Below are positions 51,166-58,409 of a stretch of 64,000 nt of DNA, piece by piece. The translations under genes and the position numbers were made by a program. The stretch comes from an uncultured Collinsella sp. GTDB taxonomy: Bacteria; Actinomycetota; Coriobacteriia; Coriobacteriales; Coriobacteriaceae. The first letter of the stretch is position 1. The number at the start of each line of letters is the position of its first letter. Location: positions 11,903 through 75,902 of the forward strand of contig CABRHW010000010.1 in NCBI GenBank assembly GCA_902470765.1. The letters are read 5' to 3'. The notes under the pieces were generated by a model that had not been told where the DNA came from, did no database searches, and saw nothing but the letters and a program-made list of their open reading frames with translations.

Positions 51166-52064
51166 GGGGCTTGGCAGGGCTTTCTGTCGCGACGGCGTGC
51201 GAGGTGGAACCTCGTGTGCCGCAGGTACCGCCGGCGGAGCTGGCACGTCAGGCGCTCGAGACGGTGGCAGAGAAGCTGCCGCGTGAGCTGGTGGAAAACG
51301 ATCTGCTGAAAAAGATCGCCCGTTCGTGGGCATCGCTGGCTCCGGCGCATCGCCTTGGCCTCGTGATCGAAGATGCTTCGGGGCGTTTGGCGTTTCTGCT
51401 GCTATCGAGCGGTGTCTGCTGCGTTTTACTAACGATGGTGTCGTTATCGCCCCTCGGATTTGTCTTGGGACTTGTTGCTCCGTTTGCCGTTGGCGCCGCC
51501 CGGGATGGCTTTGAGAGCCGGCGCGAGCAACACGATGCAGAAGAGGCGATGCCCGAGGCGTTTACCGCACTTTCCATGTCGCTTGCCTCGGGACATTCGC
51601 TGGCCCAGGGCATGCGCTTTGTGGGCGCTCATGCGCAAGAGCCGGTGCATACCGAGTTTTTGCGGGTGGCGGCGGCGATCGATTGCGGCATCTCGGCGAC
51701 CGACGCGCTCGATGACTTGCTCGTGCGCATCGACGCCCCCGGTCTTTCGCTTGTGACCTTGGCGCTTAAGGTGTCTCAGCGCACCGGCGCTCCGCTTGCC
51801 GACTTACTGTCCGAGGCGTCGAGCATGGTGGGGGAGCGCATTGAGCTCAAGCGCCGCCTGGATGTTAAGACGTCGCAGGCTCGCATGTCTGCGCATATGG
51901 TCGCGGCGATGCCGGCGGGCATGTGCGCGGTGTTGGCGCTGCTTTCGGCAGATTTTCGTCGCGGTCTTGCGACGCCTGCCGGCGCGGGCGCTGTGGTGCT
52001 GGGTCTTGCCCTCAACGCCGTTGCCCTGGTGGTTATCCGGCGCATTATGCGGGTGGAGCTATGA
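51138..52064 (+). CDS. tadB: Tad platform membrane protein TadB
   Basis: A 308-residue membrane protein of the T2SF/TadB group. It has paired helices near residues 85-125 and two C-terminal helices (MVAAMPAGMCAVLALLSADF, GAVVLGLALNAVALVVIRRI). The cytoplasmic core between them carries the T2SF repeat (EEAMPEAFTALSMSLASGHSLAQGMRFVGAHAQEPVHTEFLRVAAAI). It forms the inner-membrane platform with TadC. Overlaps both neighbours. Confidence 0.88.
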   Translation: MEITVPLVVGGLAGLSVATACEVEPRVPQVPPAELARQALETVAEKLPRELVENDLLKKIARSWASLAPAHRLGLVIEDASGRLAFLLLSSGVCCVLLTMVSLSPLGFVLGLVAPFAVGAARDGFESRREQHDAEEAMPEAFTALSMSLASGHSLAQGMRFVGAHAQEPVHTEFLRVAAAIDCGISATDALDDLLVRIDAPGLSLVTLALKVSQRTGAPLADLLSEASSMVGERIELKRRLDVKTSQARMSAHMVAAMPAGMCAVLALLSADFRRGLATPAGAGAVVLGLALNAVALVVIRRIMRVEL

Positions 52065-52702
52065 GCGCCCCGGTTGCAGTTGCGGCTTGCCTGTGCGCCC
52101 TGAGTGTATTTGTCGCGACGGGTTTGGATCGGGCGGATGCACGCAAGATCGCAGGGGCCTGCAAGCGCGAGGCGGTGCTGGTCGCTGCCGCGGGTCGCTC
52201 GGTGGTCGATGCTCTGACCGCGCGAGTGAAGGGCGCGGTTGGAGCGGGCGGCCCGGCGCGAGTGTCGCTCGGCGAAGTGTCCGAGATGATCGATGTTGTG
52301 CGCTTGGGTCTTTCGGCCGGTCTTTCGTTTGATGCGGCGCTTGAGATTTTCTGCGCCAACCGCCGGTCAGTGCTGGCTCTTCGCCTTGAGCGCGCCTGCA
52401 TGGCGTGGCAGGTGGGCGTGGGCACGCGTGAGGACGAGTTGTTGGCCGCCGCGCGCGACCTGGACGTGCGAGCGCTCGAGACCTTTGCCATCACGGTGGG
52501 GCAGGCGCTCGCCCTGGGTGCCCCACTTGCCGAGACGCTGGCCGCTCAAAGTCGCGAGATCCGTGCGGCTCATCGCGCCGCGGTCGAGCGCGAGATCGAG
52601 CGTGCACCCGTCAAGCTGCTGATTCCCACCGGCACGCTCATCTTGCCGGCGTTGCTTCTGTCCATATTGGGCCCGCTGCTGGGAGCAGGCGGGATGATGT
52701 AG
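52061..52702 (+). CDS. tadC: Tad platform membrane protein TadC
   Basis: A 213-residue second platform protein with the T2SF pattern EVSEMIDVVRLGLSAGLSFDAALEIF ... ARDLDVRALETFAITVGQALALGAPLAETLAAQS. One N-terminal and one C-terminal helix (LLIPTGTLILPALLLSILGPLLG) flank it. The ATG at 52061 overlaps the tadB stop (ATGA), which sets the start; the longer upstream frame lies inside tadB. Shorter than many TadC proteins (about 300 aa). Confidence 0.86.
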   Translation: MSAPVAVAACLCALSVFVATGLDRADARKIAGACKREAVLVAAAGRSVVDALTARVKGAVGAGGPARVSLGEVSEMIDVVRLGLSAGLSFDAALEIFCANRRSVLALRLERACMAWQVGVGTREDELLAAARDLDVRALETFAITVGQALALGAPLAETLAAQSREIRAAHRAAVEREIERAPVKLLIPTGTLILPALLLSILGPLLGAGGMM

Positions 52703-52712
52703 GGAGGAATAC

Positions 52713-52946
52713 ATGAACACGATGACTGACGCTGCTGGCAAGGTCCAGGGCTGGGCGTTTTGCCGGGCGGCACATGTTCGTCAGCGCGCCAAGGAACTAT
52801 TGCAGGAGGAGAGTGCACAGGGTACCACCGAGTATGCCATCTTGGTCGGCGTGCTCGTGGTGATCGCGATTATCGCCATCGTCGCATTTAAGGGCAAGGT
52901 CCAAGATCTATGGAACGCTATCAGCGAGGGCATCAACAGCCTGTAG
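52713..52946 (+). CDS. flp: Flp-type major pilin
   Basis: A 77-residue prepilin. The leader to about residue 35 is long and charged, then ESAQGTTEYAILVGVLVVIAIIAIVAF gives the class III signal: cleavage after Ala would leave Gln at +1 and Glu at +5. GKVQDLWNAISEGINSL is the mature tail. AGGGAGG precedes the ATG. It is the best candidate for the major pilus subunit; three other AQxTxE-type proteins follow. The next gene overlaps its 3' end. Confidence 0.88.
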   Translation: MNTMTDAAGKVQGWAFCRAAHVRQRAKELLQEESAQGTTEYAILVGVLVVIAIIAIVAFKGKVQDLWNAISEGINSL

Positions 52947-53473
52947 AGGGCGAGCGCCCCATCGGGGTGCTGCTGGTGTTTGCTTGCCTGACCGTGGCGA
53001 TAGCGGCGGTGCTTTGGGGGCTTAACGCCGCGCGGCAGCAGCGTCCTGGGACCGCCTCCGATTTGGGCTCAGATTCGGCGGTGGCGTCTCAAAAAGATGA
53101 GATGCGAGATGCGGACGATTCGGATGTCGCTGTCACGGCGCAAACCTTTCTGCGGACGCTCGACAAGCGGTCTGGCACTGCGACGGATTCGCCTGAGGGC
53201 AACGCGATTGCGGTCCGGCTTGCATGGTCCGAGGACCGACCGATGACCGAAGCGGCGGCGGATATGCTGCGTGCCTATCGCGAGGTACCCACGGCGCAAC
53301 TTGCTCTGAGCGGCTATCTCGACATCAAGGGAAACGTGTGGGGCGCCATCGTGCGCGACGAACGCGGCTGGGTCGATATGGTGACAATTGCCGCGGATGC
53401 TGGCGATGCTTCGTGTCGTCTGCGCGCCGTGCGCCTGAGCCCGCAGGCAACGGACTCAAAGGAGGGATCGTGA
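52910..53473 (+). CDS. Unknown membrane-anchored Tad-locus protein
   Basis: A 187-residue protein whose ATG lies 37 bp inside flp. It has one membrane helix (IGVLLVFACLTVAIAAVLWGL, about residues 18-38) and an acidic extracytoplasmic domain without Cys until the last third. I do not recognise the family. The overlap with flp and the two-base gap to the next gene make co-translation within the operon likely. It could be an assembly factor or minor surface component specific to this lineage. Confidence 0.65.
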   Translation: MERYQRGHQQPVEGERPIGVLLVFACLTVAIAAVLWGLNAARQQRPGTASDLGSDSAVASQKDEMRDADDSDVAVTAQTFLRTLDKRSGTATDSPEGNAIAVRLAWSEDRPMTEAAADMLRAYREVPTAQLALSGYLDIKGNVWGAIVRDERGWVDMVTIAADAGDASCRLRAVRLSPQATDSKEGS

Positions 53474-53474
53474 A

Positions 53475-53693
53475 ATGCATGATGTCCTGCGTGAGGAATC
53501 TGCCCAGGCGACGGTCGAATACGCCATCGTCACGGTGGCGCTGTTATCGATCGTGCTGGCGATCGCGGGACTTTGGCGTGCCGGCACCGATGGGCGCTTG
53601 GCGGCGCTGGTTGAGCGGGCGGCATCCCATGGCGTTGCCTCGACGTCGGTTATCGACGCCGCTGCGGCCGCTAAGGACATCGCGTTGTATTGA
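53475..53693 (+). CDS. Small pseudopilin (TadE/Flp-like)
   Basis: A 72-residue protein: a short leader, then EESAQATVEYAIVTVALLSIVLAIAGLW, the same A|QxTxE processing pattern as Flp with Glu at +5, and a short helical tail. It is smaller than TadE proteins and lacks their large C-terminal domain. It is probably a minor pilin. The following gene overlaps its 3' end by 65 bp if that gene starts at 53629. Confidence 0.75.
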   Translation: MHDVLREESAQATVEYAIVTVALLSIVLAIAGLWRAGTDGRLAALVERAASHGVASTSVIDAAAAAKDIALY

Positions 53694-54165
53694 TGCCGCG
53701 CGCGAGGACCGGGCGCAGTCTACGGTCGAGGCCGCTTTTTTGCTGCCGACGTTTCTGACACTCATCCTTCTCGCGCTGCAACCGGTGTGCCTGCTCTATA
53801 CGCGCGCGGTCATGGAGTCTGCCGCCGCCGAGACCGCGCGGCTCATGACCACGACGACGGCGGAGGACGACGATCTTAAGGAGTTCGCCCGCCGCCGACT
53901 TGCCGCAGTGCCCAACGTTTCGATCTTTCATGCCGGCGGGCCGTTGTCGTGGGATATCGAGCTTGGCCGGGCCGGTGCGGGTGGCGTCTCGTCCGTGTCC
54001 GTTTCCGGCGAGGTCAAGCCGTTGCCTGTGATCGGTGCGTTTGCGCAGGCTATGGGTGGTACCGCCGAGGGCGGCTACGTTGAGCTCAAGGTCGATGTCT
54101 CGTATCAATCGCGTCCCGAATGGCTGGAGGGAGATTATGATTCGTGGATTGCTGCATGGGATTAA
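53629..54165 (+). CDS. TadE-like minor pseudopilin (start uncertain)
   Basis: A 178-residue protein as annotated. Real homology begins at AREDRAQSTVEAAFLLPTFLTLILLALQPVCLLYTRAVMES, a TadE-type N-terminus with AQSTVEA replacing the usual EY pattern, then a beta-rich C-terminal domain (VSGEVKPLPVIGAFAQAMGG ... VDVSYQSRPEWLEGDYD). The nearest in-frame ATG is 53629; the codons between it and about 53690 look non-coding. An ATT at 53689, next to the stop of the gene before, may be the true start. The stop overlaps the TadG-like gene. Confidence 0.72.
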   Translation: MALPRRRLSTPLRPLRTSRCIDAAREDRAQSTVEAAFLLPTFLTLILLALQPVCLLYTRAVMESAAAETARLMTTTTAEDDDLKEFARRRLAAVPNVSIFHAGGPLSWDIELGRAGAGGVSSVSVSGEVKPLPVIGAFAQAMGGTAEGGYVELKVDVSYQSRPEWLEGDYDSWIAAWD

Positions 54166-56290
54166 GCGTTTCTGGTCTAGACGCGTTTTGGCGCACCGTC
54201 CGAGCCGCCATCGCAAGCGAGGCGGCTTTATGGGTCGAGCCGGTGTCGATCTGTTTATCGAAGACGGCGCCTATACCACGCTTTCTTCTGCCGTGGTCAT
54301 CCTAGTGGTGCTCACATTGTTGTTTTCGTCGACCGCGGCGATATGGAGCATGTCGCGTGCCGGGGATACCCAGGTGGCGGCTGATAGCGGCGCGCTGGCG
54401 GGTGCCAACGTAGTGTCGTCCTATCACACGGCTGCCACGGTGGTTGATGCGAGCATCTTGAGTCTGGGGCTGGCGGGGTTTGCCACGATCGGGACGGGCC
54501 TGGTCGCCATCCTCATCCCGGGTGCCGAGCCGGTTGCCGGCAATATGGTCGACACCGGGATTGAGATCATTAAAACGCGCAACAAGTTTGCCAAAAGCGC
54601 ATCGGAAGGCTTACAGAAAATCGAGACGGCCCTGCCGTATCTGATCGCCGCGCGTGCCACGCAGGCGGTGTCGGCGCAGGATACCGATAGTGTGACCTAT
54701 ACCGGTACGGCGCTTGCCGTGCCCAGGACATCCGAGTCTGACTTCGCTGCGCTCAAAGGATCAGAGATCTCGACCGATACCATTAAAGACACATCAGATG
54801 ATTTAGAGGGTGCGGCCGAGGAGCTGCGGAAGGCTTCTGAGGACACGGCGAAGGCTAAAGAGCGTGCTTGGCTGGTGGATTGTGGTGGGTCTGACAAGGG
54901 CTCGGTCGGCAGCTGTTCTTGCATGTGGGAGCGTGCGAAAAACCTAACGGATCTCTCCGGTGTTCAAAATCCGCATTACTCATCGAGCGTTACGTGGGAG
55001 CCCCAAGTTGCCCTTGATCGCGCGAAGGACTACTACCATTGGCGTCTGACAAATGAGAAGCCCCACGGCTCGAGTGTCGAGATGAAGGCAGAGTCTGCGG
55101 CGCGTAAGGCGTTTTATACCTATGCGAGCGCGGAGGTCGATCGGGCACATATAACCGAGAACGGAGACAGGGTCTCCTCCTATATTCCGCTGCTGCCGCG
55201 CAACTCTGATGAGGTTCGGGCGACGGAACTCTATACCGATGCGGTGTGGCCGACTAGCGTGAACGATGACAAGGCGTATCTGCATTACGGGACGACCTGC
55301 CCTAACTATAAGAAAGGGACGCCGAGCGGATTTGCTTCGGTTGCCGATTACGATGGACAGGATAAATGCAGCAAATGCCATTTTGGCGTTTTGTCGCTTG
55401 GTGCCGTTGCGGCGCCTTCAACCTCTATCGAAAACGGCTTCGAGTATCACTTTGACAAGTTTAAAGACGCCCTGGAGGACTACGTCGACTGTCGCAACAA
55501 GGAGCTCGAGCTCGAGCGTCAGACCGAGGACGAAGCCGACCGTGCGGGCAATGCGTTTGACCAGGCCATTAAAGCGCTTTCGGGCGAGCGTCCGCGTATC
55601 GCTCCGCCCGGTCGCAACGGCGTGGTTGCCTTTGCGGTTTCGGGTGCCATCTCGAGCCCCGATGAACTCAACTCTTCGTTTAACACGGCAGTCAGGCTTG
55701 GCGATCGCGGTGCCATCTCTGCCGCGGTGCTGGCGCCCGATGAGGCGACGGCGCAAAACAACGTGCTTTCGCGATTTTTCTCGACATTGAAGGAACGCTC
55801 GGGCGGCGTTGCCGGTGTGCTCGACGGCGTCATGGATGTTTGGGGGCGGCTGCTTGTGGGATACGGAGACATCCAAGGTTCGGCCGACGAACTTATGGAC
55901 GAGATGATTAAGGGCCTAGGAGGGGGCAACGGCGCGTTGGGCTCCATTGCATCGTGGCTCGGCGATACCGTTTCGGCGTCCGTGGCGGCGCTGGGTTTGG
56001 AACCGTGCGACTTGCGCCTGCGAAAGCCGGTGCTGACCGATTCCGCCAACGTCATTAAGAGTCCGGGGTCTGACATTGCCGGTTTCTCTCAAGCGCAAGA
56101 CAAGCTGCGAAGTATTCCGTTGGGCGTGACCGATCCCAAGGCGCTTTGCGAAGCGCTGGAATATCAAGTCGAGCGCACCATCAGCGGCACGACGTTCACG
56201 CTTGCGGAGATTCCGCTGCCCGGCGGCGGTTCCATCCCACTTACCGTCGATGTCACCACACTGGCGGGTGCCCTGGGCGGTGGGTCGTAA
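54137..56290 (+). CDS. TadG-like pilus assembly protein
   Basis: A 717-residue protein with one membrane helix near residues 45-75 (LSSAVVILVVLTLLFSSTAAIWSM), then a Tad-type region beginning AGDTQVAADSGALAGANVV, as in TadG N-termini (the usual D-A-A-A-L-A-G pattern). The long extracytoplasmic part contains CGGSDKGSVGSCSCMW and DKCSKCHFGV Cys clusters, a coiled-coil stretch (CRNKELELERQTEDEADRAGNAFDQAI), and a Gly-rich C-terminus. I see no clear von Willebrand A domain. The ATG at 54137 follows GGAGGGAG. It is one of the largest genes of the operon and may stabilise or cap the pilus. Confidence 0.75.
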   Translation: MIRGLLHGIKRFWSRRVLAHRPSRHRKRGGFMGRAGVDLFIEDGAYTTLSSAVVILVVLTLLFSSTAAIWSMSRAGDTQVAADSGALAGANVVSSYHTAATVVDASILSLGLAGFATIGTGLVAILIPGAEPVAGNMVDTGIEIIKTRNKFAKSASEGLQKIETALPYLIAARATQAVSAQDTDSVTYTGTALAVPRTSESDFAALKGSEISTDTIKDTSDDLEGAAEELRKASEDTAKAKERAWLVDCGGSDKGSVGSCSCMWERAKNLTDLSGVQNPHYSSSVTWEPQVALDRAKDYYHWRLTNEKPHGSSVEMKAESAARKAFYTYASAEVDRAHITENGDRVSSYIPLLPRNSDEVRATELYTDAVWPTSVNDDKAYLHYGTTCPNYKKGTPSGFASVADYDGQDKCSKCHFGVLSLGAVAAPSTSIENGFEYHFDKFKDALEDYVDCRNKELELERQTEDEADRAGNAFDQAIKALSGERPRIAPPGRNGVVAFAVSGAISSPDELNSSFNTAVRLGDRGAISAAVLAPDEATAQNNVLSRFFSTLKERSGGVAGVLDGVMDVWGRLLVGYGDIQGSADELMDEMIKGLGGGNGALGSIASWLGDTVSASVAALGLEPCDLRLRKPVLTDSANVIKSPGSDIAGFSQAQDKLRSIPLGVTDPKALCEALEYQVERTISGTTFTLAEIPLPGGGSIPLTVDVTTLAGALGGGS

Positions 56291-56766
56291 TGGGCATCCG
56301 CACGCGCCTGTGCGAGGAGCGCGCCCAGGCGACGGTCGAGATGGCCGTGGTCACGCCCGTCCTGCTGGTTCTGGCGCTTATCGTGTACAACGTCATGGTC
56401 TTTGCCGGTGCGGTCGCACGCTTCGATCGCGTGGTGCCCGATATCGTGCTAGCACATGCCGTGGCGCCGAGCGGGGAGGGCGATGGCAGCTCCATCGATG
56501 CTTCCGCGACCGTTCAGGCTCAGATCCAACATGCCATGGAAGGCTATGACTTGCTGATCGAGGTCTCGAGCGAACAGGGTGCGACGACATCGGATGGCGG
56601 TTTGCTTTCGCTTTCCGGCACGTTTAGGACCTATACCTGCACCATGCGCTATGAGCCGTGGCCGAGCTCGCTCAGCATCGCCGGCGTTTCGCTGGGGGCA
56701 CCGGCAAAGTTGTCACACGAGCGCGCGGTGACGGTCGATCCGTGGCGTCCGGGGGTGGTCGTGTGA
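56290..56766 (+). CDS. TadE-like pseudopilin
   Basis: A 158-residue protein: short leader, ERAQATVEMAVVTPVLLVLALIVYNVMVFAGAV (A|QATVEM, Glu at +5), then a soluble domain of about 110 residues ending PAKLSHERAVTVDPWRPGVVV. The ATG overlaps the stop of the TadG-like gene (TAATG). Fits a TadE/TadF minor pilin. Confidence 0.8.
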   Translation: MGIRTRLCEERAQATVEMAVVTPVLLVLALIVYNVMVFAGAVARFDRVVPDIVLAHAVAPSGEGDGSSIDASATVQAQIQHAMEGYDLLIEVSSEQGATTSDGGLLSLSGTFRTYTCTMRYEPWPSSLSIAGVSLGAPAKLSHERAVTVDPWRPGVVV

Positions 56767-57122
56767 CCGCGGTCTCGTCCTACATCGCCTACGCGCGGGC
56801 ACTCAATAGGCTGGGCTGGACGCCGGCCGAGTTTGCGGTGGCGGAGTCGTTTGCCGTGCGCCTGCGCGGCATGCTGGGACGGTGTCCGGTTGCCGCCAAC
56901 GGTCTGCCGCTCGTCATGGCGTTTCCACGCTGCTCTTCGGTCCACACGTGTTTTATGGCCTATCCCATCGACATCGCCTTCATCGATCGCGACGGCAATA
57001 TCCTCGCGCGCTACGAAAACGTATGTCCCTGGCGTATGTGCTTCTGCCCCGGCGCCTGGGCCGCACTAGAACGCTCTTCAATCATTGTTTCGACCCCTGC
57101 TCTCCAACGCGTGCCGGCTTAA
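56763..57122 (+). CDS. DUF192-family protein at the end of the Tad operon
   Basis: A 119-residue protein. The DUF192 core reads FAVRLRGMLGRCP ... LPLVMAFPRCSSVHTCFMAYPIDIAFIDRDGNILARYENVCPWR. The GTG at 56763 overlaps the TadE-like stop (GTGA), so it is coupled to the pilus genes. DUF192 proteins elsewhere are often exported; this one has no obvious signal peptide, and its role is not known. Conserved SVHTCFM with Cys is visible, and Cys residues are unusually common here (5 in 119). Confidence 0.78.
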   Translation: MTAVSSYIAYARALNRLGWTPAEFAVAESFAVRLRGMLGRCPVAANGLPLVMAFPRCSSVHTCFMAYPIDIAFIDRDGNILARYENVCPWRMCFCPGAWAALERSSIIVSTPALQRVPA

Positions 57123-57180
57123 GAATTGGCGACAGCGGACTTTCGTCATACGAAATTGGGTAAGATGGAGGAGAAGATGC

Positions 57181-57447
57181 ATGGATGTTGAGATCCATCC
57201 CAACGCTAAAAAGCACCTGACAGAACAGCAGGTGCTTAGCGCTTGGCTTGCGGTTACTGAGTGCATTCGTCGCGAGTCGAAGGACGAGCCGCCGAGATGG
57301 CTTGCGATTGGATGGCTCCCAGACGGACGAAGCGTGGAGCTTGTCGCGGTCGAGCTTGTCCGTGGGTGGCTTATCATTCATGCCTTGTCTCCAGTCCAGA
57401 AGAAATTTTGGCAGGAGATTGAACAGGCTCGGCAAAGGGGTCGATGA
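57181..57447 (+). CDS. Putative toxin of a type II toxin-antitoxin pair
   Basis: An 88-residue small basic protein: MDVEIHPNAKKHLTEQQVLSAW, then DEPPRWLAIGWLPDGRSVELVAVEL and WLIIHALSPVQKKFWQEI. The pattern of a mixed alpha-beta fold with a terminal HALSP-type strand resembles BrnT/DUF4258-like toxins, but I cannot confirm the family. The ATG at 57181 follows GGAGGAG at 7 nt; an upstream frame overlaps the DUF192 gene. Its stop overlaps the start of a ribbon-helix-helix protein, the usual toxin-first arrangement of BrnTA-like pairs. Confidence 0.6.
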   Translation: MDVEIHPNAKKHLTEQQVLSAWLAVTECIRRESKDEPPRWLAIGWLPDGRSVELVAVELVRGWLIIHALSPVQKKFWQEIEQARQRGR

Positions 57448-57731
57448 TGGACAAGACGTATACGGCCGCTAATGGTCAGGTTGTAACGGATGAAATAATT
57501 GACGCGTGGTGCGAGTCGTACGAGCGCGGAGAGTTTCCGGATGGCGAACACACCGTTGGTGGGATCGTGCATGGACGGCCCCCACTCTCAGGTGAGGGGA
57601 CGGCAACGCTGTCGGTCAAGATTCCTCTGGGAATGAAGGAGGCCATTCGTCGACGGGCGGCTGCCGAGGGGATGACGCCAAGTGAGTTTGCCCGTGCGGC
57701 TCTGAGCGAAAAACTTCTTGCTGCCGGCTGA
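57447..57731 (+). CDS. Ribbon-helix-helix antitoxin-like protein
   Basis: A 94-residue protein. The C-terminal 45 residues (TATLSVKIPLGMKEAIRRRAAAEGMTPSEFARAALSEKLL) are a ribbon-helix-helix DNA-binding domain, as in antitoxins that autoregulate. The N-terminal half probably contacts the toxin. ATGATG at 57444-57449 offers two starts; AAAGGGG lies 6 nt before the second, which is used here. It shares the stop/start overlap with the preceding putative toxin. Confidence 0.75.
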   Translation: MDKTYTAANGQVVTDEIIDAWCESYERGEFPDGEHTVGGIVHGRPPLSGEGTATLSVKIPLGMKEAIRRRAAAEGMTPSEFARAALSEKLLAAG

Positions 57732-57794
57732 TGTCTCTGACGTGCCGATTTATAGAACCGAGGCTGTGCTCAAAAACTTTTTTAAAATTCTCGG

Positions 57795-57822
57795 TTGACC
57801 GGAACGCGTCCTTGGTTATACT
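57795..57822 (+). promoter_or_regulatory. Promoter of tRNA-Phe
   Basis: TTGACC (57795-57800), 16 bp, TATACT (57817-57822), about 33 bp before the tRNA. A near-consensus vegetative promoter. Confidence 0.8.
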
Positions 57823-57854
57823 AATCAAGCCTTGAAACAAGGCACACCTCAAAT

Positions 57855-57909
<55 letters not shown>

Positions 57910-57927
<18 letters not shown>

Positions 57928-57973
57928 CCTTGAATTGACTAGGACTTCTGCAAAGGGGTCCTTTTCTTTTATG
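57910..57973 (+). repeat. 64-bp direct repeat, copy 1 (tRNA-Phe 3' end)
   Basis: Starts in the T loop, runs through the acceptor and continues past a hairpin terminator (AGGAC ... GGGGTCC then TTTTCTTTT). It is identical to 58096-58159 except for one base. Together with the segment between the copies this may be an attachment-site scar. Confidence 0.85.
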
Positions 57974-58095
57974 CAGCCCCCACATGGAATCGAACCCCGT
58001 GAGGGCGCGGAGCTGAGTAAACGCGTAAGCGTTTGCCAGCGCAGCTCGCAAGGCGCGTAAGCGCCGCAGCGGTCCGTCCGCGCAGCGCGCGGACG
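57974..58095. other. Hairpin-rich segment between the tRNA-end repeats
   Basis: Contains GGAATCGAACCCC, the exact inverse of the tRNA T arm (GGGGTTCGATTCC), then nested hairpins: AAACGC-GTAA-GCGTTT, GAGCTG ... CAGCTC around it, GGCGC-GTAA-GCGCC, and GTCCGCGC-AG-CGCGCGGAC. No ORF is convincing. Part of the 678-bp gene-free stretch 57732-58409 apart from the tRNA. Confidence 0.6.
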
Positions 58096-58159
58096 CGATT
58101 CCCTTCCCCGCCACCTTGAATTGACTAGGACCTCTGCAAAGGGGTCCTTTTCTTTTATG
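58096..58159 (+). repeat. 64-bp direct repeat, copy 2
   Basis: Repeats 57910-57973 at an offset of 186 bp with a single difference (ACC for ACT). It carries the T-loop and acceptor end without a 5' tRNA half, so it cannot encode a tRNA. The remaining 250 bp up to the GH5-like gene shows no clear feature. Confidence 0.85.
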
Positions 58160-58409
58160 TAGGGTTCTGCGGAAACTGCGTCCCAGAATAAGGGCTCAGA
58201 ACGGGACACACTTTCCGGTGCCTGCCTCCGGCGCGCGTACACACCTCGTCGCACCATTCCGAGCCCGCCCGCCCCAGACATTCCTCCCACTTTCGCGTCA
58301 CTTTACAGACCGTTCGGTCGCCTGTCCGCACACGCGGGTATACTCAAAACGATACTTATCCTATGCAATACGATGCGGGTTCGACCTGCATGATCCGAAG
58401 GGGGCAGTG

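Noticed and set aside
48191..57122. Type II or type IV secretion locus interpretation
   Set aside because: CpaF-type ATPase with TadB/TadC, Flp and TadE-like proteins together fit only a Tad pilus.
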